A stretch of 64,000 nt of DNA from UBA952 sp044377675 (GTDB lineage: Bacteria > Bacteroidota > Bacteroidia > Flavobacteriales_D > Crocinitomicaceae). The DNA is taken from assembly GCA_044377675.1 (NCBI GenBank), contig JBILYP010000005.1, positions 65,543 to 129,542 of the forward strand, read 5' to 3'. Below the pieces are notes generated by a model. That model worked only from the letters and a program-made list of their open reading frames with translations, was not told where the DNA came from and searched no databases. The position numbers were made by a program, and so were the translations under genes. Positions 36,001 through 44,034 of the stretch are shown here, piece by piece (the stretch's first letter is position 1; each line of letters opens with the position of its first letter).

Positions 36001-36170
36001 TCTCTTCCTTTAAAATTGGGTTTAATGACAGTCTTGGTGTCATCGATTTTCTTTTCTTTTATTTCAGTTAAAATGGCTTCAACTGGACTGAAATTTCCCA
36101 TAAATTGAGATTCCTGACCGATTAAGGACAAAGAACCTAACAAAAAGCAAGAAGTAATTAGTTTTCTCAT
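33057..36170 (-). CDS. Large secreted protein with SprB repeats and T9SS sorting domain
   Basis: A 1037-residue exported protein. After the signal peptide (MRKLITSCFLLGSLSLIGQ), residues about 95-530 form an unknown beta-rich domain (VQGVGANVSPPDPSGDAD...). A CARDB-like domain follows (about 535-640), then four SprB-type repeats of about 75 residues (about 645-950), each with YSIDGT-like, FSNLAAG-like and DNTGC/DANGC-like motifs. The end is a T9SS type A sorting domain (LYPNPNNGIFELSVDGL... to VRQFIKE). SprB repeats occur in gliding adhesins, so a surface adhesion role is plausible, but the protein is far shorter than SprB itself. Cell-surface location through T9SS is well supported. Confidence 0.88.
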   Translation of the reverse strand: MRKLITSCFLLGSLSLIGQESQFMGNFSPVEAILTEIKEKKIDDTKTVIKPNFKGRDSFEGDNSNTHNPDWVWQQHDNLEKSVTATVNWQVQGVGANVSPPDPSGDADSLVYIQGTNSNGGASIRIFNKLTGAAITNTLALSSVASPTVSGAGDPIILYYKPAKRWFLTQFSSSGNKLLVYVSQTSNPQGSYFLYQFTCPNFPDYPKWSFSTTSDAFVVSTNEGGPPTVYAMKLSSLLTGATSPFIRVPITYSLNGFGFQSITPVDLEGDNIAPAGMKPLFVRHRDDESHSNGSPDSATNDWIELWEMTINWTNNTATVAKTQDISIAEIDSKLCGLTSFTCMTQPGTTIKLDPLRETVMFKAPMRVFDNHQSLVLSLVTDVNGADRGGIRWIELRRPVSSIGSWTLYQEGTYAPGTTLNRWMPSINIDKFGNILMAYSTSSSTTGDFPSIKMTGRKACDPLGQMTLTETTVKAGLSSRTSNTRWGDYHHMAIDHFDGETFYYTGVYMEAQNAIRTNVSSLKFNAFASDASILNIIQANQGGICGSSTQLGVVVQNMGTAAITSGVVQWQIGSGALTNVNYTSNQLTSVGSLDTIFFTVTGLVNGSNTITVNSTTVNGTSPDDNICNDSKTYTLTVGAGGFSVNSTINTQPTCTTNSGEITLSPTGGTSPFTYALNNGTPQSSATFSNLAAGAYSYTITDNTGCSVTGSLTLSQPASIITTTTQPSLITCNGAQNASINASATGGQASYTYSIDGTTYQSSASFSGLGAGTYTIYAKDANGCVGQTSITISQPAVLSLNAVPTMISCFGNVNGSISAVGSGGTPPYVYSIDGTTFSSQSVVNNLSAGSYTVTIKDANGCLQTFNTTITEPTQVSVNAVSTGTAAATTNGSITLSGNGGLTPYTYSINGTNYYSGSLFSNLAPGTYTCYVKDNNGCISSTTIIVEELVGLEENGINIIQLYPNPNNGIFELSVDGLSGDKLTCKLFNVQGQLVSDFTLDVVNGKAVKTIEMSKKLSAGVYYLGLYNSEKAIVRQFIKE

Positions 36171-36393
36171 AGTTTATAGTTTAGGCCGTTAAATTACATT
36201 ATTCCTATTAAAATTTATATAATTGTTTAAACATTTTACTCTTTCAAAAGTTCAAAGATCTATTCTGCAATTTTAAATAAATGATAATGAGTTATTTGAG
36301 CTCTAGCGTCCTATTTCTAGAACTATTTATACCTAATTTTAAAATTGTTAATAATTCAATTCAACACTCACTTTAATAGATAACAAATAACTT

Positions 36394-36401
36394 TATTTTT
36401 G
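36394..36401 (+). promoter_or_regulatory. -7 box (TATTTTTG) 5 bases before cphB
   Basis: TATTTTTG is followed by CTTTT and ATG 36407. No clear -33 TTG. The 236-base gap (36171-36406) otherwise holds only AT-rich sequence with no ORF, hairpin or repeat that I can support. Confidence 0.45.
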
Positions 36402-36406
36402 CTTTT

Positions 36407-37273
36407 ATGAAACCTAAAGGAAAGCTAATTATTATTGGGGGGGCTGTAGACAAAGGAAGTTTTACAGAAAGTGATTTCGAATCACAGGTGGAAAATAATT
36501 TGAATTTCTTTGAGAAAGGAATTTTAAAAAGAATCATAAATGAATCGATAAACGGAACTGATTCAAGGATTGAAATTATTCCAACTGCCTCGAAAATCCC
36601 TGAAATTGTTGGTCCTGAATATGCGAAGGCATTTAGTTTTTTGGGTGCCCAAAATGTTGAGGTAATGAATATCCAAAAAAGAGAAGATGCCATTTCAGAG
36701 GAAAATTTAAATCGAATTATTGCAGCTGATGTTGTTTTTTTTACGGGTGGTGACCAACTTCGATTAACATCAATCATTGGAGGAACTCCCATTCATGACA
36801 AGATTTTAGAAAAATATCAGTTAGAAGACTTTATTTATGTTGGTACATCTGCCGGAGCTCACAGTGCATCTAAAAGTATGATTTACCAGGGGTCTAGTCA
36901 AGAAGCTCTTTTAAAAGGTGAAATTAAAATCACCAGTGGACTGGGTTTAATCGATCACGTTGTAATTGATACTCACTTTGTAAAACGTGGCAGAATCGGG
37001 CGTTTATTTCAAGCAATTGTGAGTAATCCCAAAGCACTTGGTATTGGTTTAGGAGAAGACACTGGATTATTAGTTACAGAAGGAGACCACATGGAAGCCT
37101 TGGGTACTGGATTGGTAATATTAGTGGACGGAAGAAAAATTACCGATACAAATATAACAGACGTAAACATCGGAGAAGCAATTTCGATCAAAAACTTAGT
37201 TGTTCATGTAATGAATAAAGGCGATATTTATTTGTTGTCCAACCACGAAATGACTATTCATTCTTCCAATTAA
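36407..37273 (+). CDS. cphB: Cyanophycinase
   Basis: A 288-residue serine exopeptidase of family S51. It cleaves cyanophycin (multi-L-arginyl-poly-L-aspartate) to beta-Asp-Arg dipeptides. Seen: LIIIGGAVDKG at the N-terminus, FFTGGDQLRLT near residues 111-121, the nucleophile elbow GTSAGAHS with Ser 148, and DTHFVKRGRIGRL, whose His and Arg residues are typical of cyanophycinases. No signal peptide, so it acts in the cytoplasm. It is followed by an isoaspartyl peptidase after 6 bases, which would finish the degradation. The only alternative is another S51 peptidase, less likely given the neighbour. Confidence 0.92.
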   Translation: MKPKGKLIIIGGAVDKGSFTESDFESQVENNLNFFEKGILKRIINESINGTDSRIEIIPTASKIPEIVGPEYAKAFSFLGAQNVEVMNIQKREDAISEENLNRIIAADVVFFTGGDQLRLTSIIGGTPIHDKILEKYQLEDFIYVGTSAGAHSASKSMIYQGSSQEALLKGEIKITSGLGLIDHVVIDTHFVKRGRIGRLFQAIVSNPKALGIGLGEDTGLLVTEGDHMEALGTGLVILVDGRKITDTNITDVNIGEAISIKNLVVHVMNKGDIYLLSNHEMTIHSSN

Positions 37274-37279
37274 ATAATA

Positions 37280-38122
37280 ATGAAACTTATAATTCATGGT
37301 GGGTTTTTTAGCGAATCTTCGCAATCAGAAGATATAAAAATTGCCAAACAAAATGCGTTAGAACGAATCTGCAGGAGTTCGCATGAGTATTTGAAAAACC
37401 ATAATGCAGAACAAACAGTTGTTTTTGCCATTGAGCAATTAGAAAATGATCCGCTTTTCAATGCGGGTATTGGTTCTCAAATTCAAAGTGATGGTAAAAT
37501 TAGAATGAGTGCATCACTTATGAACGGAAAAAACAAAAAGTTTAGTGGTGTTATAAATGTTCAAAATATTCAAAACCCCATTCAATTGGCCGCTGATTTG
37601 ATGAAAGAAGAAGATCGAGTTCTTGGAGGAGAAGGTGCAAATCTTTATGCCGAAAAAAGCGATATTCCTTTTTATTCAACGGAAACAGCTGAGCGTAGAA
37701 AAGATTATGAAGAAAAATTGAAATCTTCTCGGACAAGCACTGTTGGTTGCGTTGTGTTAGACCAATATAATCAAATTGCTGCAGGTACATCTACGGGTGG
37801 TAAAGGGTTTGAATTACCTGGTAGAGTATCAGATTCAGCCACAGTTGCTGGTAATTATGCGAATGATTATTGCGGAGTTAGTTGCACAGGAGTTGGCGAA
37901 GATATTGTAAGTGCCGCAGTTGCAACAAAAATTGTAACACGCGTTACGGATGGTATGAAACTTTCCGATGCGTTTAAAAAAACTTTTCATGAATTAGCCG
38001 AATTTGATGGTTTTGCCGGTGCAATTGCTCTTGATAAATTTGGGAATTTTGAGGTAGAACAATCGCATCCGAAAGTGGTTTTTGCTTCATTTGATGGAGT
38101 TAATTTTAACGTATTTCAGTAA
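37280..38122 (+). CDS. Isoaspartyl peptidase / plant-type L-asparaginase
   Basis: A 280-residue Ntn-hydrolase of the plant-type asparaginase family, which self-cleaves to expose a threonine nucleophile. Seen: FNAGIGSQIQSDG near residues 60-72, the cleavage/nucleophile site with Thr 154 in SSRTSTVGCVVLD, and the substrate-binding STGGKGFELPGRVSDSATVAGNY. It lacks a signal peptide. It sits 6 bases after the cyanophycinase gene and would hydrolyse beta-Asp-Arg to Asp and Arg; IaaA-like activity on other isoaspartyl peptides is also possible. Slightly shorter than many family members (about 300-320 residues). Confidence 0.9.
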   Translation: MKLIIHGGFFSESSQSEDIKIAKQNALERICRSSHEYLKNHNAEQTVVFAIEQLENDPLFNAGIGSQIQSDGKIRMSASLMNGKNKKFSGVINVQNIQNPIQLAADLMKEEDRVLGGEGANLYAEKSDIPFYSTETAERRKDYEEKLKSSRTSTVGCVVLDQYNQIAAGTSTGGKGFELPGRVSDSATVAGNYANDYCGVSCTGVGEDIVSAAVATKIVTRVTDGMKLSDAFKKTFHELAEFDGFAGAIALDKFGNFEVEQSHPKVVFASFDGVNFNVFQ

Positions 38123-38124
38123 TC

Positions 38125-38901
38125 ATGAACTATTTATTAATCTCTATTTTATCCCTAATGCTTGTTGGTTGCAGCTCCGGGGTGAATATTAATTTATTCT
38201 CTGTTGACGAGGATAAAGAATTTGGGAAAAAAGTCATGACAGAAATTGAATCAGATCAAAAATTCAAATTACTGGATAGTGTGCAACATACTGAAGTATA
38301 TTCATATATCTACAAGATTAGAAATAAAATATTAGAATCGGGAAATGTAAAGCACAAAGATAATTTTGATTGGCGCATTCGCATTATACATGATGATTCA
38401 ACATTGAATGCATTTTGCACTCCGGGTGGATATATTTATGTTTATACAGGTTTATTGAAGTTTTTAGATTCTGAAGATCAGTTCGCTGGAGTTATGGGAC
38501 ATGAGATTGCTCATGCTGATTTGAGGCATTCCACAAGACAAATGACAGAAATGTTTGGAATTCAGCTTATTCTCGAACTGGTTGCAGGCGATTCAAAAAG
38601 TATAAAAGAAATCACTTCTGGTTTAATCGGTCTAACTTTTTCCAGATCTCATGAAAAAGAAGCGGACGAACAATCTGTCAACTATTTATGTCCAACTAGC
38701 TATAATGCCGCCGGTGGAGCTGGTTTTTTCGAGAAATTAATTAAAAAAGGAGATTCAAATAATCCACCCGTTTTTTTAAGTACTCATCCTGATCCAGGAA
38801 ATAGAGTAGAAAAATTTAATTCAATAAAAGCGGAGAAAGGATGCTTGGGTACCGAAACGTATGCAACGGAATTCAAACGTATTGTAAGTAAACTGCCGTA
38901 A
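38125..38901 (+). CDS. M48-family zinc metallopeptidase lipoprotein
   Basis: A 258-residue lipoprotein with signal peptide and lipobox (LMLVGCSS, Cys 16) and an M48 catalytic motif GHEIAHADLRH near residues 124-134, with the third zinc ligand Glu likely in HEKEADEQSV near 178. It resembles LoiP/YggG/BepA-like M48 envelope proteases, which cleave misfolded outer-membrane proteins. It starts 2 bases after the isoaspartyl peptidase stop and is probably cotranscribed, though its link to cyanophycin use is unclear. Location: periplasmic face of a membrane. Confidence 0.88.
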   Translation: MNYLLISILSLMLVGCSSGVNINLFSVDEDKEFGKKVMTEIESDQKFKLLDSVQHTEVYSYIYKIRNKILESGNVKHKDNFDWRIRIIHDDSTLNAFCTPGGYIYVYTGLLKFLDSEDQFAGVMGHEIAHADLRHSTRQMTEMFGIQLILELVAGDSKSIKEITSGLIGLTFSRSHEKEADEQSVNYLCPTSYNAAGGAGFFEKLIKKGDSNNPPVFLSTHPDPGNRVEKFNSIKAEKGCLGTETYATEFKRIVSKLP

Positions 38902-38927
38902 CTGCGGAGAAGATAATTCTGGGTACA

Positions 38928-40217
38928 CTAGGCATTTAAACTTGTAGAAATAGGTTGGTGATTTATTTCCGTTTTCTGAGCAAGAATCCCTAACAAAATC
39001 CAATAAATAGGTGCAACAGCAATTACGCTAATATTAAAAAAAGCTTGGATTAAGTATGCCAAAACAGTCAACAAAAGCAAGGTTTTAACATTCTTTCGAA
39101 ATAGAAATTTTCCATTTTGAATAAGAATCACCATAACCATCGTTAAATAAATAATCAAAGATGGAATACCTGTTACAGCTGCAACATGCAAAAACTCATT
39201 ATGGGCTTTATCGACAGATGTTCCTTTCACCCGATAATAAGCATTAATTTCTTTTTTATGCTCGGCGTGAATGACCGTTTTCAGGTTCTCTGGCCCCGTA
39301 CCTAAAACAGGGTGATCTTTGATTACTAACCAGGTTATTTCCCAAATTTTTAATCGTCCCGAGCCACCATATTCATTGGTCATAGCCAACTCTTTTTTAA
39401 TGGTTCCTGATCGAGTACTCAGTGCATTTTTCTTGGATTTATTCAACCCAACACTTATTGCAACCATCAATAAAATTGCAACCAAAAAAGAATCCCACTT
39501 ATCTCTATGAAATATGACAACCGAGAACGTAATTAGGACTAAAATAAATGCAAAGGACAACCAACAACTGCGTGTTTGAGCTACTAATAGCGTGGAGAAA
39601 AACAAAGAGAAAAATAGACCATAGTACCATTTTTTAAAATAAATAAATAATCCAAGTGCTAAAACAGTTAACATAATAACCAAAGAGCCCAAGAAATTTT
39701 GATTCCCAATAGTAGAAAATATCATGGATCTAAAATGCTTGTATATAACTAGCGGGTCATATTGAAAATATTGAATCAATGCATAAACAGATACAAGTGA
39801 AAGCACAGAAAATGTTGTAATGACTTTCTTTTTTGTCGGATTCATGTAATTTTTCGCTGCATAAAACAATATAGCGTAAATCAATAGGGTGGCAAATCCT
39901 TCAAACCTACCAGCGCGATGTGTTTCACCTGCAAAAGCCAGCAAAGGATCATAAGCAAAAATAGATGCGAGCAACTGAAGAAAGACATACGACAGCAATA
40001 GCCAACTGATTAAAGTTTTATCCCATTTTTTTTCTAAGATCAACAAACTTAATAGTGAGATTCCGGCCGCAACCAATAATGGACCTTTAATTGTGTCAAA
40101 AATATCACCAACATTTATTGGGATAATTACCACAGGAAGTAATGCAGCCAATATCCATAAAATACGATCAATCCAAACAGCGTATTTCGATTCCTGCGAT
40201 TCTTCCAAGCTCATCAT
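38928..40217 (-). CDS. O-antigen ligase-family (Wzy_C) membrane protein
   Basis: A 429-residue polytopic membrane protein with about 10-12 hydrophobic segments. The central periplasmic loop and following segment contain GGSGRLKIWEITWLVI and GTGPENLKTVI, and then DKAHNEFLHVAAVTG, a pattern typical of the O-antigen ligase/polymerase superfamily (WaaL, Wzy). It may ligate or polymerise surface glycans, but similar proteins join O-linked sugars to proteins (PglL-like), and the two are hard to separate. No glycosyltransferase cluster is nearby. The start is ATG 40217, 3 bases after TATATTTG; a second ATG follows at once. Confidence 0.8.
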   Translation of the reverse strand: MMSLEESQESKYAVWIDRILWILAALLPVVIIPINVGDIFDTIKGPLLVAAGISLLSLLILEKKWDKTLISWLLLSYVFLQLLASIFAYDPLLAFAGETHRAGRFEGFATLLIYAILFYAAKNYMNPTKKKVITTFSVLSLVSVYALIQYFQYDPLVIYKHFRSMIFSTIGNQNFLGSLVIMLTVLALGLFIYFKKWYYGLFFSLFFSTLLVAQTRSCWLSFAFILVLITFSVVIFHRDKWDSFLVAILLMVAISVGLNKSKKNALSTRSGTIKKELAMTNEYGGSGRLKIWEITWLVIKDHPVLGTGPENLKTVIHAEHKKEINAYYRVKGTSVDKAHNEFLHVAAVTGIPSLIIYLTMVMVILIQNGKFLFRKNVKTLLLLTVLAYLIQAFFNISVIAVAPIYWILLGILAQKTEINHQPISTSLNA

Positions 40218-40220
40218 ACG

Positions 40221-40250
40221 CAAATATACACTTAGTATTTACTGTTCAAA
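40221..40250 (-). promoter_or_regulatory. Promoter 3 bases before the O-antigen ligase gene
   Basis: On the minus strand TTTG (40250-40247), an 18-base spacer, TATATTTG (40228-40221), CGT and ATG 40217. It is the best complete -33/-7 match among the very short-leader genes. Confidence 0.6.
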
Positions 40251-40320
40251 AGAATTGGCGAAAATTCTTGTAGGTTAGGAATTGAATTTTAACTATTTTT
40301 ATCGACAAAATGGTAAATAA

Positions 40321-42267
40321 ATGAACTATTTCAGAAAGAAAAGTATTCAGGATATTCATAAGCAAATTGAAGCTGGCCAAAGTGATTCTCATGAATCTTT
40401 AGGTAAACATTTAAAAACAAGAGATTTAGCGGCATTTGGTATTGCAGCAATCATTGGTGCAGGAATTTTTAGTACCATTGGACAAGCAAGTTATCAAGGT
40501 GGCCCAGCTGTGATTTTTCTATTCTTATTTACTGCAATCGCATGTGGTTTTGCCGCTTTTGCATACGCGGAATTCGCTTCAATGGTTCCTGTTTCTGGTA
40601 GTGCCTACACCTACTCCTATGTGGCTTTTGGTGAAATTATCGCTTGGATTATTGGTTGGGCATTGATTATGGAATACGCCATTGGAAATATTACGGTGGC
40701 AATTTCTTGGAGTGATTATTTCACATCGCTTTTGGAAAGTATCCAAATCAAATCAATTGGTTTAAATGGGATTCATTTACCCGAATGGATTCAAATGGAT
40801 TTTATTTCAGCGTACAACGGTTATTCCAGCGCCTTGTCTATGATGGAGGCCGGAAAAGTATTTGCTACGCTGGACGCACCAATTCAGGAGGCCTACAACG
40901 CCTGGGTAAACGCACCCACAATTTTTGGATTACATATAGTTTTTGATTTACCCGCTTTATTCATTATTATTTTCATTACTTGGTTGGTTTACCGTGGGAT
41001 GAAAGAAAGTCGTAACGCATCAAACATCATGGTAATAGTCAAATTGGCTATCATTTTATTGGTTATTGCAGTTGGTATTTTTTATGTTGATACAGATAAT
41101 TGGAATCCTTTCGCACCCAACGGTGTTTCTGGAATATTAAAGGGTGTTTCTGCAGTTTTCTTTGCATACATTGGATTTGATGCAATTTCTACAACCGCTG
41201 AAGAATGTGAAAATCCACAACGTGATCTTCCTCGTGGGATGATGTGGGCAATAATTATTTGCACCATTTTATATATCATAATCGCATTGATTTTAACAGG
41301 TATGGTGAGTTACACAGAACTTGCTGTTGGTGACCCTCTTGCCTATGTATTTGAGAAACTAAACCTTAAATGGATGTCTGGAATTATAGCGGTTAGTGCT
41401 GTTTTTGCAATGGCTTCAGTTCTTTTGGTTTTTCAAATGGGTCAACCACGTATTTGGATGAGTATGAGTAGAGATGGTTTATTACCAAAGAAATTCTCAA
41501 AAATTCACCCCAAATACAAAACACCTTCTTTTTCAACGATTGTTGTTGGATTTATTGTAGCCGTTCCAGCATTGTTTATGAATTTGAAAATGGTGACAGA
41601 TCTTTGTAGCATTGGAACACTTTTCGCATTTGTCCTTGTTTGTGGTGGGATATTGGTGTTGCAAAATAAAAAAGATATTCCTCGCGGCAAATTTAAAACT
41701 CCTTTTATCAATGGTAAATATGTTATGCCTATTTTGATAATCATTTCTTTTGGTCTTCTCTTTACCAATTACAAAACGGAAACAAGTGATTTTATAACCA
41801 ATAAAAAGGAATTAAAATCGACTGAAGACATATTAAATGAACTTTCACCAGTTGAAGTTGCTTCGCTACGGTCAGCACATTTGAAATCAGATTCTATTCG
41901 AATGAAGGTTTGCAATAATGATATTTATACGTTTTATTCAGACACAAATAGGGTTCAATTAAGTTTGGCATTGAAACAAACTCCTTACAACAAAAGCGAA
42001 AATTTCTTTTACAATCAAGGATTTATTCATTTTGCTCACAAAATACCAATGTGGATTTTCATTGTATTTACCCTATTTATTTCGGTAATGGCCGTGAAAA
42101 ATAATTTATCACTCATCCCAATTTTAGGATTATTATCGTGTTTATATATGATGAGCCAGCTTGAGTTAACCAATTGGATCTATTTTTCTGGTTGGTTACT
42201 AATCGGGTTAGTTATTTATTTTGGGTACAGCGCAAGTCACTCAAAACTGCATAAGAAAGCTGAGTAA
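40321..42267 (+). CDS. APC-family amino acid permease
   Basis: A 648-residue inner-membrane amino acid transporter of the APC superfamily, closest in look to cationic/neutral amino acid permeases (CAT/YfnA-like). The signature FGIAAIIGAGIFSTIGQASY is in TM1 (about residues 38-57); PVSGSAYTYSYVAFGE and FFAYIGFDAISTTAEEC are also typical. At least 12 membrane segments, with a longer-than-usual loop (about 135-185) and an additional C-terminal region with two or three more segments and a soluble insert (about 495-560). The substrate is not known; import of arginine or aspartate would fit the nearby cyanophycin genes only loosely. Confidence 0.85.
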   Translation: MNYFRKKSIQDIHKQIEAGQSDSHESLGKHLKTRDLAAFGIAAIIGAGIFSTIGQASYQGGPAVIFLFLFTAIACGFAAFAYAEFASMVPVSGSAYTYSYVAFGEIIAWIIGWALIMEYAIGNITVAISWSDYFTSLLESIQIKSIGLNGIHLPEWIQMDFISAYNGYSSALSMMEAGKVFATLDAPIQEAYNAWVNAPTIFGLHIVFDLPALFIIIFITWLVYRGMKESRNASNIMVIVKLAIILLVIAVGIFYVDTDNWNPFAPNGVSGILKGVSAVFFAYIGFDAISTTAEECENPQRDLPRGMMWAIIICTILYIIIALILTGMVSYTELAVGDPLAYVFEKLNLKWMSGIIAVSAVFAMASVLLVFQMGQPRIWMSMSRDGLLPKKFSKIHPKYKTPSFSTIVVGFIVAVPALFMNLKMVTDLCSIGTLFAFVLVCGGILVLQNKKDIPRGKFKTPFINGKYVMPILIIISFGLLFTNYKTETSDFITNKKELKSTEDILNELSPVEVASLRSAHLKSDSIRMKVCNNDIYTFYSDTNRVQLSLALKQTPYNKSENFFYNQGFIHFAHKIPMWIFIVFTLFISVMAVKNNLSLIPILGLLSCLYMMSQLELTNWIYFSGWLLIGLVIYFGYSASHSKLHKKAE

Positions 42268-42272
42268 TTCAG

Positions 42273-42302
42273 TTGAATAAACCTATTTTTTAACTACTTT
42301 TG
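42273..42302 (+). promoter_or_regulatory. Promoter of ffh
   Basis: TTG (42273-42275), a 19-base spacer and TACTTTTG (42295-42302) match the Bacteroidota promoter; the ATG is 21 bases downstream. Confidence 0.65.
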
Positions 42303-42323
42303 TAGTCCAAAAAAGTCAATTCC

Positions 42324-43673
42324 ATGTTTGAAAATCTTACCGAGAAGTTTGAAAGAGCATTTAAAGTTTTAAAAGGCCAAGGTCAAATAACTGAAATCAA
42401 TGTTGCTGAAACATTAAAAGAAGTACGTCGAGCTTTATTAGATGCCGATGTTAATTTCACAACAGCAAAAAACTTTACCAATACCGTAAAAGAAAAAGCC
42501 TTAGGTCGTAATGTACTTACAGCTGTTTCTCCAGGACAATTAATGATTAAAATCTGCCACGAAGAATTGGTAGAATTAATGGGCGGTAACGAGAGTGAAA
42601 TCAATTTAAAAGGAAATCCTGCGGTTGTTTTGATGTCAGGTTTGCAAGGATCTGGAAAAACTACATTTACCGGTAAACTAGGAAACTATTTAAAAACTAA
42701 AAAAGGAAAATCAGTTTTATTGGTAGCTTGTGATGTTTATCGTCCTGCTGCAATTGATCAATTACATGTTTTAGGAGAACAATTAGGAATTGAAGTTTAT
42801 TCAAACAGAGAGGAGAAAAACCCAGTAAAAATTGCTCAAGATGCAATTCAATTTGCAAAAAGCAAATCATATAACGTTGTTTTAGTGGATACTGCCGGTC
42901 GTTTAGCAATAGATGAACGAATGATGGATGAAATTGCTCAAATAAAAGAATCCATTCAGCCTTCTGAAACACTTTTTGTTGTTGATGCCATGACTGGTCA
43001 GGATGCTGTTAATACGGCAAAAGCATTTAACGATAAGATTAATTTTGACGGTGTCGTGCTCACTAAATTGGATGGTGATACGCGAGGTGGATCAGCATTA
43101 ACGATTAAGGCAATTGTTAATAAACCAATAAAGTTTGTAGGTACGGGAGAGAAAATGGATGCTTTGGATGTGTTTTATCCTTCCAGAATGGCCGATCGTA
43201 TCCTAGGAATGGGTGATGTTGTATCTCTTGTTGAGCGTGCGCAAGAGCAATTTGATGAGGAGGAAGCAAGAAAGTTGCAGAAGAAAATCATGAAAGATCA
43301 ATTTGATTTTAATGATTTTTTAGCTCAATTACAGCAGATCAAAAAAATGGGTAACATGAAAGATTTGATGGGTATGATTCCAGGCATGGGAAAAGCCATT
43401 AAAGATGTTGATATTCAAGATGATGCTTTTAAACACGTTGAAGCAATCATTCAAAGTATGACTCCAAAAGAACGTTCAAATCCCGCATTATTGAATAATT
43501 CTAGACGGTTAAGATTAGCAAAAGGAAGTGGAACAAATCTGATAGAGGTCAACAAATTAATCAAGCAATTTGACGACATGAAAAAGATGATGAAAATGAT
43601 GAGTAATCCGAGAAATATGGCCAATATGATGAGCCAAATGAAAGGAATGAAAGGTGGAATGCCCGGAATGTAA
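42324..43673 (+). CDS. ffh: Signal recognition particle protein Ffh
   Basis: A 449-residue SRP GTPase that binds signal sequences of nascent membrane proteins together with SRP RNA. The N domain (about 1-85), the G domain with G1 GLQGSGKTTFTGKLG near residue 107, VDTAGRL, TKLDGDTRGGSAL, and the M domain with GMIPGMGK are all in order. The C-terminus is rich in methionine (MMKMMSNPRNMANMM...), as in the signal-binding groove of the family. It is convergent with the ferredoxin gene. Complete and typical. Confidence 0.97.
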   Translation: MFENLTEKFERAFKVLKGQGQITEINVAETLKEVRRALLDADVNFTTAKNFTNTVKEKALGRNVLTAVSPGQLMIKICHEELVELMGGNESEINLKGNPAVVLMSGLQGSGKTTFTGKLGNYLKTKKGKSVLLVACDVYRPAAIDQLHVLGEQLGIEVYSNREEKNPVKIAQDAIQFAKSKSYNVVLVDTAGRLAIDERMMDEIAQIKESIQPSETLFVVDAMTGQDAVNTAKAFNDKINFDGVVLTKLDGDTRGGSALTIKAIVNKPIKFVGTGEKMDALDVFYPSRMADRILGMGDVVSLVERAQEQFDEEEARKLQKKIMKDQFDFNDFLAQLQQIKKMGNMKDLMGMIPGMGKAIKDVDIQDDAFKHVEAIIQSMTPKERSNPALLNNSRRLRLAKGSGTNLIEVNKLIKQFDDMKKMMKMMSNPRNMANMMSQMKGMKGGMPGM

Positions 43674-43679
43674 TATTTA

Positions 43680-44000
43680 CTATTCTGGCGCCAATCTCAA
43701 CACAATTCCATCTATTGACTCATTTAAATGTATTTGACATCCGAGTCTACTATTAGACTTAACATGAAAAGCCTGATCAAGCATATCTAATTCAGAATCG
43801 CTTTGTTCTGGTAAATCCGTATTTGATTCTAAGTAACATTGACAAGTTGCACACAAGGCCATTCCACCGCACTCACCTAACACTGGTAACTCGTATGCTT
43901 TGCAAAGCTCCATGATATTCATGTTCATATCTGTTGGCCCAACTAAATCATGAGAAACTCCTTCCCGATCAATAATTGTTACTTGTATTTCATTCTCCAT
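43680..44000 (-). CDS. [2Fe-2S] ferredoxin, adrenodoxin type
   Basis: A 106-residue soluble electron carrier. The cluster cysteines are Cys 44, Cys 50, Cys 53 (GECGGMALCATCQC) and Cys 88 (LGCQI), the C-x5-C-x2-C...C layout of adrenodoxin/Isc-type ferredoxins. An extra cysteine sits next to the motif (QCY). Possible roles are iron-sulfur cluster assembly or a monooxygenase partner; the neighbours do not tell. The -33 element of its promoter lies in the last codons of the SGNH gene, and TAAATTTG ends 4 bases before the ATG. Confidence 0.92.
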   Translation of the reverse strand: MENEIQVTIIDREGVSHDLVGPTDMNMNIMELCKAYELPVLGECGGMALCATCQCYLESNTDLPEQSDSELDMLDQAFHVKSNSRLGCQIHLNESIDGIVLRLAPE

Positions 44001-44004
44001 GCTG

Positions 44005-44034
44005 CAAATTTAATAGGATTTCAATTATTATCAA
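44005..44034 (-). promoter_or_regulatory. Promoter 4 bases before the ferredoxin gene
   Basis: On the minus strand TTG (44034-44032), a 19-base spacer, TAAATTTG (44012-44005), CAGC and ATG 44000. Complete match with nearly no leader. Confidence 0.6.

Noticed and set aside
36373..36792. 139-residue frame on the minus strand inside cphB
   Set aside because: It is antisense to a clear cyanophycinase with intact motifs and has no independent support.
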